Below are positions 21,330 to 42,898 of a DNA stretch of 64,000 nt, piece by piece (the stretch's first letter is position 1; each line of letters opens with the position of its first letter). Origin of the DNA: Mastacembelus armatus (taxonomy: Eukaryota; Chordata; Actinopteri; Synbranchiformes; Mastacembelidae); contig NC_046648.1 of assembly GCF_900324485.2 (NCBI RefSeq), forward strand, positions 21,789,739 to 21,853,738, given 5' to 3'. Both the position numbers and the translations under genes were made by a program. Below the pieces are notes generated by a model. It did not search any database. It had not been told where the DNA came from and saw nothing but the letters and a program-made list of their open reading frames with translations.

Positions 21330-22380
21330 GTCTGAGCATGCGCACTGGCTTCCATGGTAGAAAAAAAACCCCATAATAATAATAATAATAATAATAATGA
21401 TGATGATGATAAAAATGTTTGTTAATTAAATGTTTTGCAGCAGTGTTAGCAGTAAAATAAAATGGAAGTAATCAAATAATACTTAATAAGCTGAAATATG
21501 TGATTTATACATATATATATATGTACACACACATTACAATAGACTTAGCCTGATTACACTTTAAAAGTAGATAGAACATAGGGAACCCTATATGGAAATC
21601 GCTACTCAAAATAATAAGAACATTTACAGCTGTGCTCGTCCTATTCTTCAAACGTGAAAGCAGGACAAAGGAAGGAAGCTATCAGGGAGTTTCTGTTGGG
21701 GATTTCAGTCTCACATCTTAAAAGGGTGCAACACAAGGCTGGAAACCCAACCAAAGCAAAGCTGGCATCTGAGCTGTAATTAATACTGATCTCAATATTA
21801 ATGAATGTCTTTATTGTTTAAAGCTAAGAAATACAAAGTCCAAGATCACATAGGGACAAACGGCAGCCCCAAAACCAAAGGTACTCAATTTATAACAATG
21901 TAAAACAAAAAAGAGCAATAGATCCTTAATACTTATGAAGCTGGAAGCAGGTGATGTTTGTCATTTTTAAGGGAAAAATCACACAGACGAAACAAAAGCA
22001 AATTTTTATTTATTTATTTACTTACATTTGTTGCTCTTTATTGAACCTCAGTACGAAATTCACACGCAACAATATTATATTATATTATATTATATTATAT
22101 TATATTATATTATATTATATTATATTATATTATATTATATTATTGTTGTGGTAAAAAAAATGCAGTTTTACCTTTTTGTCGCATAGTGTCGCTGTTGGAC
22201 AGTTTACAGAGGGTCCTCCATTATAACGTTGTACTTTATTACGTGTAACACCCATTTTTCATTTTTTCCTTTAATAACGTTAGTTTAAGGTAAGTAGGAG
22301 TTGATATATGTTATGTATGTGCTACTTTAAAGCGAAGTGTGTTTCCCTCCTCGCTAATCCACCACTGTGGCAGAGATTAA
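21330..22380. other. Divergent spacer between the duplicated-domain gene and tap1
   Basis: The two genes are head to head about 1 kb apart. The left end (about 21150-21350) is moderately GC-rich and probably holds the promoter of the minus-strand gene. An (AAT)n/(ATG)n trinucleotide tract lies at about 21374-21411 and a TATAT pentanucleotide array at 22073-22143. No coding exon is recognised. Confidence 0.5.
22073..22143. repeat. TATAT pentanucleotide microsatellite
   Basis: About 14 near-perfect copies of a five-base unit (TATAT) lie about 240 bp upstream of the tap1 kappaB site. Such AT-only arrays are length-unstable. Confidence 0.95.
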
Positions 22381-22425
22381 GGGACTTTCCGTTGTGGATG
22401 AATATAAAAATAGTTTCGGTTTCGC
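22381..22425 (+). promoter_or_regulatory. tap1 promoter: kappaB site, TATA box and ISRE
   Basis: GGGACTTTCC at 22381-22390 is a textbook NF-kappaB site. TATAAAAA follows at 22403-22410. AGTTTCGGTTTCGC at 22412-22425 is a full match to the interferon-stimulated response element AGTTTCNNTTTC. Mammalian TAP1 is induced by interferon and NF-kB, so the layout fits. The ISRE lies downstream of the TATA box, practically at the expected start site, which is unusual. Confidence 0.75.
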
Positions 22426-22434
22426 TCTTGTACA

Positions 22435-22588
22435 GTAGCAGTTCATCCTCCGGTTGAACAGGCTGCCAGCGACGACGTAACATTCTTAAACTACCAGTTT
22501 TTGTTAGTTGTGGGTAATAAAGGAGTATTTTAGGCTCTGAGACGAATATTAAACGTCTTCCACTGAAAACCTGCCTTGTCTTGGAAAC
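22435..22588 (+). other. tap1 non-coding first exon (5' UTR)
   Basis: The expected transcription start is about 25-30 bp after the TATA box. The exon ends at GGAAAC followed by the strong donor GTAAGT at 22589. The next acceptor in use (TTTTCAG, ending at 23402) sits 12 bp before the tap1 ATG. The exact start is an estimate. Confidence 0.6.
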
Positions 22589-23414
22589 GTAAGTCGGTTT
22601 TAAGAAGCTATGTTGATACTAGCTAAACTAACTTAACCTAAACTAGCTAAGCTTACTGTAGCTACTGGTAGTTAGCATGCACTGTAGCTTCATAATGGTG
22701 ATATTTAACGCCGTGTAGTAGTTTTGAATATTTCGCTGGTTGCTCACTGTGGTGTAGGTTTACTGTCGTTAAAGTGTTTCCAAGAAATCAGCAGTGCAGG
22801 TGAAAATGAAAGTAAAGCAGCAGCAAACAGAAAGCACATTCTCTCCGTTGCCAGTGAATTGTGTAAATTATGGTTTTTATAGAAAGAGAAGAGAAATATG
22901 TGGAGTATTTGTGTTTTTGTTTGTATGCCCTCCGCAAGTCCCCCACAGAGTAATTACTCAAGCAACAGTACAAAAGTATTAGCATCAAAATATACTTTAA
23001 GTACCAAAAGTAAAAGTGCTCGTTATGCACATTAAACATGAATATATCATATTATTAGACTGAATTTTATGATGCATTATTGTGTATTTTACATTTAAAG
23101 TTGCAGCTTGTAAAGGTGGAGCTAAATTACACTACTTTATATGCATATACTTTGAATTAATGCAGGATAGTTTGCAAATTTGCCAACAGGGATAAATAAA
23201 GTTTTATGATTATACTATGTTTTGTTTCACAAACCTGATTCTGAAAAGTAATTAAAGCTGTTAATTAAAGGTAGTGGGGTAAAAAGTGTACTAGTCTCTA
23301 CTAGTAAAATATAGTGAGGTCTCAGAAGTAGGAGAAAATTAAAATAAAAGTACAAATATCTTTTCTTTAAATACTCAACCTCTGACCCCTCTGTATTTTC
23401 AGAACCTGTGCATT

Positions 23415-26400
23415 ATGCAGAAAATGAGCTACTTCTTCCCTCTGCTCTTCATCTGCCTGGATGTGTGCATGGTGCACTCCATCCATCTGACCCACCTCTC
23501 ACCTCTACTCTTGTCCCATCCGTTCATCACCCTGTGGGGAGGAGCGCTGGTTCGGGCAAGCCTCCTTGTCCTCCTCACGTTATCATATCCTGGAAGCTTG
23601 CCATGGATGAGCAGCTTTGAGGGGCTCCAGAGCTTAGGAGTCCTTTGTCTCCACTTCCCAGTGTACACCACTCTTCTCTGGGTGCTGGGGCAGTCCACCA
23701 TGGAGGAACTATGTAGTTGGCACTCCTGGGAAAGGGTAGGTACACGTGTTTAAAAACATGGTTAGTTCTCACCATGTTTACATTCTCTTATGTTATTGTG
23801 TATACGTTAATGGTGGTGACAGAGTCCGAACAAGGGCCCATGACGTACTCTATCTCCCTGATCATGCTTTGGTTTATGTGTCAGTGATAAAACCTGCTAG
23901 ATTTCTGTTTCAGGTGCCAACAAGTTTATCACTCACATGTTATTACGTCCAAAATCCAAACCAGGAAGCCAAATGATAAATTAACATGGATATAGCCATG
24001 GACACATTGCAGATAAAGAGTTTTATAAGTTGATGTGGTGTGTTGCTAGTGTAGTTCCCCCTGTTTAATGTGTTTAATATTTATGTTGTGAAAATATCAT
24101 GACACACAGCACATTAGTCTAAGATACTTCAACTTAAAAAAATGAGTGCTTTAGTACTATTAGTTGCACATATGTTCCATTTGCTGTATGCAAAAAAGAA
24201 TGTATAACATTTTCCGAAGTTACTGAGTATGCAACAGGAGAAAGAATGAAACCAAAACTAAACAGGCAGAAGAGTATGAGAGATCCACCATTTCAGAAAT
24301 GTTGTTTACTCTGTATGCAAACCAAAGCTCTTAGTTATTTTAATGCATTTTTTCATTTTCCTAATATTTAAATAAGTCTTCTGACAGTAACTGAATCTGA
24401 GTAATGTATGTATGCTTTCTGTATTTGTGTATTAAACCTGCACTTTGTTTTGCAGGTGTTGCAGGGTTATGTTGTGACAGTAGTGGCCTGGCTCTACTGG
24501 AGTCGATATGTGTCACATCGTTTGTGCTCCTGGGGTCAATACATCTCGTCTCTGTTCACCAAGACGCCCTCTGAAAGACCCGCAGACAACACCAGTTCCT
24601 CTCTGAAGAGGCTGATGGGATTCATGCAGCCTTATTCCTGGCGCTTTGTTGCTGTACTGTCTCTTGTGGTTCTCTCTTCTTATGGTAAGTGAGACAGCAG
24701 CTTTGTTCAAATATTATAAGCAGTTGTATTCACAAAGTACTTAAAATAAATTAGATTTGAATCAAGTATAAGCTTGGTTACAATTTCAAGTTGGGAATGA
24801 ACCATTTTTCAAGTGAAGCTTGAAAACAATTCTGTTGTCTTTTAAGTCAAAGTAGAGAAGTACTAAACTTGGAAGAACTAAACTTACTATATGTTTAGTG
24901 TAGCAATTGGCAGGTAGTCTGATAACACACAGCATGACTGATAATGATAAATTACCATAAATGAAATGACACCAATTGGCAAATAAAGATATGTAAGACT
25001 CTAAATGGACAGTCAGTCATGTCCCCACTCCTCGTCTGATGTTTCTTCAGGTCAGCTTTACAGAAACTGTTTTTCTTCTTGATTAATCAGTGCTGTGATA
25101 ATGTGATCTTCTGACTTCAGGTGAGATGGCTGTTCCTCAGTACACTGGTCGTGTGGCTGACTGGATCATAAATGAAGAAGCACCTGATGCGTTCACAGAG
25201 GCCATCACAATCATGTCACTGATGACCATTGCAAGGTAAGCTTTTTTATGAAGCACTTCAAGCATTTCTTTAGTAGTTTAGTAGGTCATTTTTAAAATAC
25301 CAGAATTTTTAAGCCTTGTGGGTTCAAAAATTAGCATGTCAAATCGTTATCGTCCCAAAATATAAGTATTTGAGTTCTGGGCTCCTTTTTCAGATTTCCT
25401 GTACTATTGTTACTGAAAATTTCAGTTTCCAAACATCACCCCATTCTTCCATTTCAAAATAAATCCTTCTGTTAATGGAAATGTCTGCTTTATGCTGTAA
25501 GGTATTCTCTGTTGTATGTTCCAGTGCTGTGCTTGAGTTTGTATGCGACCTTATGTACCACATCACCATGAGCTGCATACACACCTCAGTGCAGGGGGCC
25601 GTCTTCCAGGCTGTGCTGAAACAGGAGATTGCTTTCTTTGATGATACTTCAACAGGTAAATTATCTACACATTGTATTTGAACGTGTGATGTGTAAAATG
25701 TGAAAGATTTATTGGCATCTATTGGTGAGATTTCATAAGGCAATCTTCCGACCAGTCCTCACACCCCAACACCCCATTTCCAGGCACAAGGGAGGGTAAG
25801 GTTGGCTGTCACATTTAAAACATTAATGTGATTCCCTGTCCAGTTTTTGGTTTGTCCATTCTGGGCTACTGTAGAAATATGACAGCACAACATGGCTGCC
25901 TCTGTGAAAGGAGACCCGCTTTAGATCACTCTAAATATCACACATTGAAGCTTTAATGCTGACCCAACACAAAGTTATCTTCAAATTACATACTACTGTG
26001 TACAATAAGTTGTCAAAATAAATCCTAAACTCACTTTTCTTTGCACCTGTTTTATCAAAGCCATCCAGGACATAAACTATTTGACAGAATTTGTATAAAA
26101 TAAAAGGTTTATTACACACAAATGTACTGGATTTTAACATCATGTTGACCACACACTTCCTTTGAGAAGGCTAATGCACAGGACTTGTTTCAGGTGAACT
26201 GGTATCCCGCGTCACCACAGACACAAATGATATGAGTGAAGCTCTGAGTGAGAAGTTAAGCCTTTTGATGTGGTACACGGCACGTTTTGGCTTTCTCTTG
26301 TACTTCATGGTGAGCCAGTCCTGGAAAATGACCCTGCTCACTTGCATGGGGTTGCCCATTATCTGGGTCATACCTGAGCTCACTGGACACTTCCACCAGG

Positions 26401-29400
26401 TAAAACTTAATTTCATTCAAGAAATCCACCTTTAATCCTGACCTGATACTGAATAAAAGTTAATAACAAATAGCTTTCTTTTTTTTTTTTATTATCTATT
26501 TCAGACTATTGCTGTAAAGGTTCAGGAGTCACTGGCTAAGGCGAACCAGGTGGCCACAGAGACTTTCTCTTGCATGAAGACAGTGAGGAGTTTTGCTAAT
26601 GAGGATGGTGAGACAGAGAGGTACAGACAACGGCTGGATGACACTTATGCCCTTAACAAAAAGGAAGCAGCAGCATATGCAGCCTCTACCTGGGCCAACA
26701 GCGTGAGTTGAATTATGAGCCAGTGTTATCAATTGTTTGCAATTGTCCGTGAGTATGAGGTGATGGTAGTAAATCTACTGTATCAAAATATGCATGTACT
26801 GTCTGCAATGTCACCTGGAGGTTGTGACAGGAAACCTTAAAACCTAAAGATGTTTAGGTTTTAAACATGTACTTGAAATTTATACAGACAACTAAATACT
26901 CAACGCACATACCTCTGCTTACATTTTTCCTCCAGCACATTATGAGACCTGGAATTTGCTAAGATCCTTGACAAAAAACAAAGAAGTAAACAAGTTATCC
27001 TGCTTTAGGTCACACACCTGCACCATACATTGTGTGCAGTCCTCTGGCTTTTTGTTTCTGAAATGCTGCTGGTCTACATGAAATCAGGTGGAATAATTTT
27101 GGGTTATGTAATGGAGTTCCTTTGTTTTTAACCAATATTTTTGTTCCTCCAGATGACCACATTGGCACTGAAGGTGTGTATTCTGTACTATGGAGGGACT
27201 CTTGTGACCAGGGGGACTGTTAGCAGCGGAGACCTTGTGTCTTTTGTCCTTTATGAGTTACAGTTTGCCTCTGCTGTCGAGGTGAGCTACATGCTGAGGA
27301 GCAGCTGATTTAATCAAACTCTCCCACAGTCATATCAGCAAGTGCCAAATTTTGCTTAACCTTCACTACTGCTGTTCTTTCAGGCTGTGATGCGTTGCTA
27401 TCCAGAGGTGAAAAAGGCAGTTGGTGCATCAGAGAAGCTCTTTGAGTATTTGGATCGGAAACCAAAAATGCCTCCAAATGGCACTTTGGCCCCCAGTAAC
27501 CTCAAGGGCCACATTGAATTCAAAGATGTGAAGTTTTCCTATTCTGACAACACAGAAGAAAACCATCTTGTGCTTAGGGTGTGTATGTTTTATTTATTAC
27601 ATAATTTATTATATATATAATATTTATTTATATAATTTATTAAACACATATGATTCGCTATCAATGTAACATCTTTCTATCTTCCACCAGGATGTGTCTC
27701 TGGAAATGAAGCCAGGCCAAATTACTGCCCTTGTGGGGCTTAACAGATCAGGGAAGTCCACCTGTGTCAAGTTGCTGGAGAGGTTTTACCAGCCCCAAGA
27801 AGGGGAGATCCTGCTGGATGGGAAACCACTGAAAAGCTACCAAGACCAGTACCTGCATGAAAATGTGGGTGGTCAAAAAGCATTGTTTACCATTATGCTT
27901 TTAAGCATTTACAGGACCTTGACAACTAATTTGACGTGGAGTAATGAATGAGAGTGCAGTAACACAGTACACATCCCTGACATGTTTCATGCTGTTCTGC
28001 TAAATGACAGTTGGTGACAATAACAAACCAGGAAACATTGCTATAACCCTCAAAGTCACAGAAAAGGTCCACATAAGCTGTTAATGTGTTGTCCCAAAGC
28101 AAGCAGGACACTCCTTGACCTCAGCTGATCGTGTTAATACCTGATCATTTGTCATTTATTTTAAGGAGAGTTACATTTATTATCATAGAAGACAGCTTAT
28201 TCTTCATGCTTTTTGTAACTGGACTAGTTTTTATTTGGACTTGATGGAAAAGACAAAAACACAACCTATTAAGTCATTATACCTCAAAATCTGATTCATA
28301 TTCAAAATGGCAAATATGTAAGTGAATTCTGCAGCTGAGAACACAAAATGGAAATTAAAGTAGCCCTCAGGTATACAATGATGATGATATACAGCAGGAG
28401 AAGGTGAATCAGGGTTCATTGAAAGTTTTCTGCCTTTTAGGAATGATTCCATTTAGCTAACATTTCTTTTATATTTTTACACAATGGCCACAGGGAGGAC
28501 ATTTCATTTCTGCCTGACTTTATTCTGCTGTTGCCCTCAATGAACCATTTCTAGAATCAGCTGAGAGATTTAAGAATCCACTGATGTTTGCTCTTCATTC
28601 TGTTTGTGTATAGATTGCTGTGGTGAGCCAGGATTGTGTGCTGTTTGCTCGCTCTGTGCGGGAGAACATCAAGTACGGCTATGAGCATGCCTCGGATGAG
28701 GAGATGTACACCGCTGCCAAGAAGGCTAGTGCCCACGACTTCATCATGGGGCTGTCAAATGGATACGACACAGGTTTGACTATGCATCTTGGCTTTGTGA
28801 ACTGTGCAAAAACCCTGCTGACAGTAGCGAAAGGTGATTTTAATAATATATGTACAGATCTTTGGGGTCAATTACATGGTTGCTGGAAATGTGCTTTACA
28901 AATAAAGCTCGGTTGAGTATAATAAGTGCTCTTGCAACCTACAGCACTTTGATCTTGTAGTCTTGTTTAATTAATTCAATAGCAACTTAAGATTTCCCAA
29001 GAAATAACTGTACATAAACACAACAGTTTATCCTTCCGTTGGACAGATGCTGGGGAAAAAGGAGGCCAGGTGTCTGGAGGCCAGAAGCAGCGTATTGCCA
29101 TTGCTAGAGCTTTGATTCGACATCCTAAAATCCTGATATTGGACAATGCCACCAGTGATCTGGACACAGAGAATGAATACCAGGTAGGAAATTGTGGAGT
29201 CTTTTAATTCTTTGCACATTTTGTATAATTTTTTATTTTATTTTTTTTGCATGTAACACTCTGTTGGTACCCAACAGATCCTCAAAGCTTTGCTGGAGGA
29301 AAAAAACTGCACTATACTGTTGATATCCACTAAGATGAGTGTCGCAGAGAAGGCAAATCATATAATTGTCCTCAACAATGGCCTGGTAAAGGAAGAAGGA

Positions 29401-29505
29401 AGCCACAATCAGTTGCTGATGAAAGGCGGACTTTATGCTGAGTTGGTGGAAAAGCAGAACAAGGGCTTCTACCGTCAAGAAGAGAAACAGAACGATACAC
29501 ATTGA
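23415..29505 (+). CDS. tap1: TAP1 (ABCB2) half-transporter, antigen peptide transporter
   Basis: Twelve coding exons (23415-23735, 24456-24684, 25121-25235, 25525-25655, 26194-26399, 26505-26702, 27153-27281, 27384-27578, 27691-27864, 28614-28773, 29047-29183, 29278-29505) join in phase into 740 residues. TAP1 pairs with TAP2 in the ER membrane to pump cytosolic peptides to MHC class I. The N terminus is hydrophobic, like TAP1's extra membrane segments. The core has [38 protein letters not shown] and [10 protein letters not shown], close to human TAP1 rather than TAP2. In the ATPase domain Walker A is GLNRSGKST (near 524-532), the signature is VSGGQKQR (near 628-635), and Walker B is [12 protein letters not shown] with Asn where the catalytic Glu normally stands. 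The H-loop reads ISTKMS, lacking His. A degenerate Walker B and H-loop with an intact SGGQ signature is typical of TAP1. The TAP2 gene is not in this window. Confidence 0.93.
25730..25960. repeat. Dispersed teleost repeat remnant in a tap1 intron
   Basis: The stretch with CTGGGCTACTGTAGAAATAT, then CAACATGGCTGCCTCTGTGA and GGAGACCCGCT resembles a dispersed repeat I have often seen in fish introns. It is diverged and has no open frame. Boundaries are approximate and the family is not named with confidence. Confidence 0.45.
27865..28613. other. tap1 intron, no further feature
   Basis: This intron lies between the exon with Walker A and the exon beginning IAVVSQD. It is AT-rich and shows no exon or recognisable repeat. 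The other tap1 introns over 300 bp (23736-24455, 24685-25120, 25656-26193, 26703-27152) are similarly plain apart from the repeat at about 25730-25960. Confidence 0.5.
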
Positions 29506-31080
29506 TACATGTGGGCAGGGGTTGCACTCAAGTTGAGAGAAGTTAAGTTACAGGGAGGTTGCTGGTTAAAGGTCCAGACTTAAAGGGTTAAAACTCAGGC
29601 TACACTTGTAGTCTGAAGAGCAGCTTTATTGTGAGAGTACACTTTACCACAAGTATTAGTAGAGTTTTGACCCTTTTAAGACCCTTTCCCTTCTTAATGC
29701 ACCTTGGAAATAGATGAAATCCCTACTTTGCAATTCCAGACTAAACACTTACTGGAAAAATATAGGTGCACTTCTGTCAGCAGCTGCTTCCTTTTGCTTC
29801 AGGGAGTTTGACCTTGCTTGCTGGGTGTGGGTTACAGTAATACACAGCAAGAAAAATGTAATATCATGTAAAATCACAATTCAGATCAAAATTATCACAT
29901 AGCAATCCATTCTCATCCATTTGCAACATTACTCACATTTGTCTAATATGACCAGAGATAGAATATTTAAGGAATAGTTACTATACTGTAGATAACCTGG
30001 CAAAATCTCAGGTGATGGACAAGTTTAAATTGTCCCATGGCATATCATCATATCACTGAAGCCCAGGTCCGCTTCGGGGTGAATAGGGATAATATTAAAT
30101 AGATAGCACTTATGTAGTACTTTTATCCAAAGCACTTTACAGTTTGCTTCATACAGTCATGCACTGAGAGCGGTGTGCTATCCTGTAGTGTGCTGGCCAA
30201 ACCATCTTGAGTTAGAGTTCAGCTCTTTGCCCAGAGACGGTGGACAGCAGGACCAAGGATTGAATCACTAACCCTGCAATTAGCGCACAACCTGCTGAAA
30301 TAGCTACAGAAAACATCAATTAACTATACCTTAGATATTCTATATTGCAACATTTATGATGTATAATAATCGTGACATGATTATTAATGTTATTCATACT
30401 TGGTAAATTAATTTCATGGTTGTACATAATATGTATATGTCAAATGTTTAATTTAAATTTTTGCTATACCACAGTTTACCACCCTTTCCCCTGCATCAGC
30501 TATTCTCCTGTAAATGCTTTTGTGTTTTTTGTTCTGCCTGTTAATGTAATCTCCTCAGTTACAGGAAAAAAACATTTTTAATTGATATATTTTGTCTACC
30601 TTTTTTTCTTTTTGGTTCTACACTGAAGCTTTTAGTCAGGGCTGTGCAAGCCCAATTTATGGTAAAACACTGCTGAGTTGAAGCTTGGCCCACACCGGGA
30701 CTAAAATTTAAATTATCCTAGCTTCTGCTGCTTTGTCTTTTCTTTAAAGCTGCATGATACAAACCCTCCTACTTTATAGAAGTTGCAGTAAGAACAGGAG
30801 TACCCCTTTAAATATTTCAGTACATCAGGTCAAGTGACTTTTTGTTATACTTTGTGCCTGTGGGCCAAATTGTACCATTAGTCACTTCAGTTCAAATCCC
30901 AGTTCAGCCTTCTAAAGACAATGTTTTATTTGTATGTATTTATGTATTTAAAATACACAATATGGGGGGAAACTAAAGATACCATTAAAAGTTCACTTGT
31001 GTATTATAAACACGTTTTGTAATATAAATTACTTTTTGTGATATAAACATTTAAGTAATTCTGCAGTACACGATTACATC
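29506..31080. other. Spacer between tap1 and brd2
   Basis: It contains the tap1 3' UTR and no other gene that I can support. A diverged dispersed repeat lies at about 30090-30290. The rest is AT-rich. Confidence 0.45.
30090..30290. repeat. Diverged teleost dispersed repeat (SINE/MITE-like)
   Basis: The order CAAAGCACTTTACAG, CAGTCATGCACTGAGAGCGG, TTGCCCAGAGACGG, CAAGGATTGAATCACTAACC and AATTAGCGCACAACCTGCT matches, in diverged form, a very common fish repeat with 'cttgcccaaggacact' and 'gattgaaccaccgacc' blocks. It is non-coding. The family name is not assigned. Confidence 0.6.
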
Positions 31081-31099
31081 CATCCATTATGTTCAAACG

Positions 31100-31315
31100 G
31101 GACAGTGATGGGCGTGTGCTTTGTGTGACAGATGTCTGGTTGCAGCCAATCAGAGCGCAGAATCTGTCGGGACGTAACAGGAAGTACGCGGCACTGCCAC
31201 GTGGTGGGTTTATAAAGGGGCAAACGGAAACGAGTGGACGCCATTTCATTGCGGAACTGCTAAGCGGAGTTTCGGTGGAAGAATTGGGTTGTACTAACGC
31301 TCCGCCTTCAGCCTG
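31100..31315 (+). promoter_or_regulatory. brd2 promoter and 5' UTR
   Basis: A CpG-rich stretch holds a CCAAT box (31146-31150), an ETS-like CAGGAAGT (31178-31185), a perfect E-box palindrome CCACGTGG (31198-31205) and TATAAAGG (31211-31218), about 100 bp before the brd2 start codon. This fits a strongly expressed housekeeping promoter. Transcription factor use is inferred from motifs only. Confidence 0.6.
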
Positions 31316-40661
<9,346 letters not shown>

Positions 40662-42786
40662 GCTCCGTAGCACTGGCTAACACAGAAAACACTGATAACT
40701 CAGGGATTTGGGCTGGCCCAAAACATAACACACCCTGAAACAGTAGTGGGCTGAGATATTAGCAAAACAAACAAAATATACTCTAAGTGGACTTCTAAAA
40801 GGTTTTGAATGTGGGACTGAGGGATGTGAAACTGTCTCTGTGGATAATCGTCAAACCCAAACTCTAAATGCCTTGGTTTCTCCCTCTTTCCCCTTGTAAA
40901 TACTTGTATAAATCTGTTTCTTTTATAAAGAAGAATTTTATGGTGATCCCCCAAAGAGGGAAACAAATTAAAAAAAAAAAAAAAACAACTATGTGGAAAG
41001 ATGGGCCTTACTCCAGATGTTTTTGACTGGCCTTACGCTGTGTCCTCTGTTGTGAGGGAAGGTTTATTTATTTGTTTTCTTTACCCTCGTTTCCTCAGAT
41101 GTTACTGGAAGTTGAACCAGCAACCTTGATGTTACAGGCCTTGCTTTTATAAATCTGGCCTTCTGCTGCACTTAATTTTAGATCGACCCCCAGACTCAGC
41201 GATAATAATACAGATTGTTGGTAGTGGTTAGATTGTTAAAAAAAAAAAACACACACACACTGTAATTACAAAATTTGCAGTTAAGTTGGTCACTTTGTAT
41301 TGATGGCATGGCTGCACTATTCTACTAAAAACTGATCAGTCTTTTTAAGGCTGAGTACAATAACAATAGTTGAGTACTGTATGTCTCCAACATTTTGCCC
41401 AAAGGTCTTTAAGTTCAGCATTAATATTGTTTTCAGCATTTCAGGTTATCAAGTAGTACCTTAAGTGTGCACCTGTTTCTTAAGAGCTGAGCACAGGCAT
41501 CTGAATGTCATCAGCTTATAATCAGAGTGTATAATTTCCATATTAATCTCCTCTACTTGTAAAGTATTGCATTCCCATTTCTTGAAAATATCTGTAGCAC
41601 TTGAAAACTCAGTTAAGGTTTCTAAATGAAATCTTCTTGCTGCTCAACACGTACTGGACCAAACTGTTGACTGAATAATGCTAAAAGCTTCCCATAAAGA
41701 AACAGGAACATTTTCGTAGCCAATGCATAGTTAAAGGTGTTGTTGAATGTGCAGTGAAAGACTATATGCTTGTATATACTTAAGCTGTATTTGCTGTTGC
41801 ACAAATTATTGTATTTCTGCTGTCCCCCCCCCAGTTAGTTTTTTTTTTTTTTTGGTTTTGTTTTGTTTTTATAATACTACTTCCCCTCATTTCAGTCTGA
41901 TCCTGTTGTTTTCTGAAGAGCATTAACATCAGCAGTGCTGCTGAGGGTCAGGCAGCTTGCTCCCTATCAGAATTCTACTCTTTATTAAAATAGTCTATTC
42001 TGTAGAAAAAAATTCGAGTCTGGCTGTTTGGGATCAGTGGCAGTGTGATATGTTGTAATTTATATTGTACAACTTAGTATGTAATACTGAACTGAAGTTA
42101 TGTGTCAACAAACAATTGACAGCTTTGATAACTGCATAGTAATCAATCGGCAACTTTTTTTTTTTTTTTTTTTTTTTATCAATCATTTTATCAGCCAATG
42201 CAATATTCGCTGTTTCTGACTCTTTTCTTTGTCACACATGGTAGTGAGCTGAGTATTTTTGAATTGATCACAACAAAATTCTAAAGATTATAACGATGAA
42301 GAACACATTCTGTATGGTCAGGCATTTTACTGGCAATCAAAAATAATTGGCAGATACGATAATGAAAAGAATTAGGTTTGTTGTCAATTAAATTATTTAC
42401 CAAAAATGCTGACTGGTTCTAGCTTCTCAAATGCTGCTCTTCTTTCTGCACATTTTTCTTTTTTGTTCTTTTAGACACTTCTAATCTGGTATTATGAAAC
42501 CTGTTCTTTTAAATCTTCTGAACTGTTACACCTATGAACAGGAAATCACCTTATAGCAAAATGGTGAAGAATAGGCCTTTCAAAGCACAAATGAATTTTT
42601 AACCTCGATAATATTTCCACTTGTTTTCCATGTACGTGTTGTGATTATTGCCTTTCTCCTGTAGGTGGCATCATTAGTCATGTTAAAGTTGGAACTAAGC
42701 ATCAGTGTTTTTTTTTTTTGTTTTGTTTTGTTTTTTTTCTTTGTTACAAGCATTTACTGGTTTTTGGTTTAACAAAGTCATTTCAG
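40662..42786. other. brd2 3' UTR and following spacer
   Basis: The likely brd2 3' UTR begins at 40662. AATTAAAA-like strings at about 40967 and TATTAAAATA near 41983 may serve as poly(A) signals. No coding exon is recognised up to 42786. Several long A or T homopolymers lie at 40968-40985, 41839-41855 and 42156-42178. Confidence 0.4.
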
Positions 42787-42898
42787 AGTATGAATCCAGT
42801 CATGGTGTTTGTGAGGGCCAACACCTCAGTCTGATGTGTGGAGGACCTGAAGTGCAAGTTGCCGATGAATCTTTTTACAGTGCAAAAATGGAGTCAAG
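42787..42898 (+). pseudogene. Exon-like fragment resembling a galactose/rhamnose-binding (SUEL) lectin domain
   Basis: An acceptor TTTCAG (ending 42786) and a donor GTATGT (42899) bracket a 112-bp open stretch that reads HGVCEGQHLSLMCGGPEVQV and on to ESFYSAKMES. The CEGxxLxLxC start resembles SUEL-type lectin domains, whose usual continuation (ANYGR and later cysteines) I do not see in the next kilobase. It may be an orphan exon or a chance likeness. No host gene for it is visible in the window. Confidence 0.3.

Noticed and set aside
22794-23039. Short open frames in the first intron of tap1
   Set aside because: They overlap on both strands, are AT-rich, and lie between the non-coding first exon and the coding start.
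23415-29505. Assignment of the ABC transporter as TAP2 or a TAP2-like teleost gene
   Set aside because: The membrane domain matches TAP1 ([25 protein letters not shown]), the signature is SGGQ, and Walker B is degenerate, as expected of TAP1.
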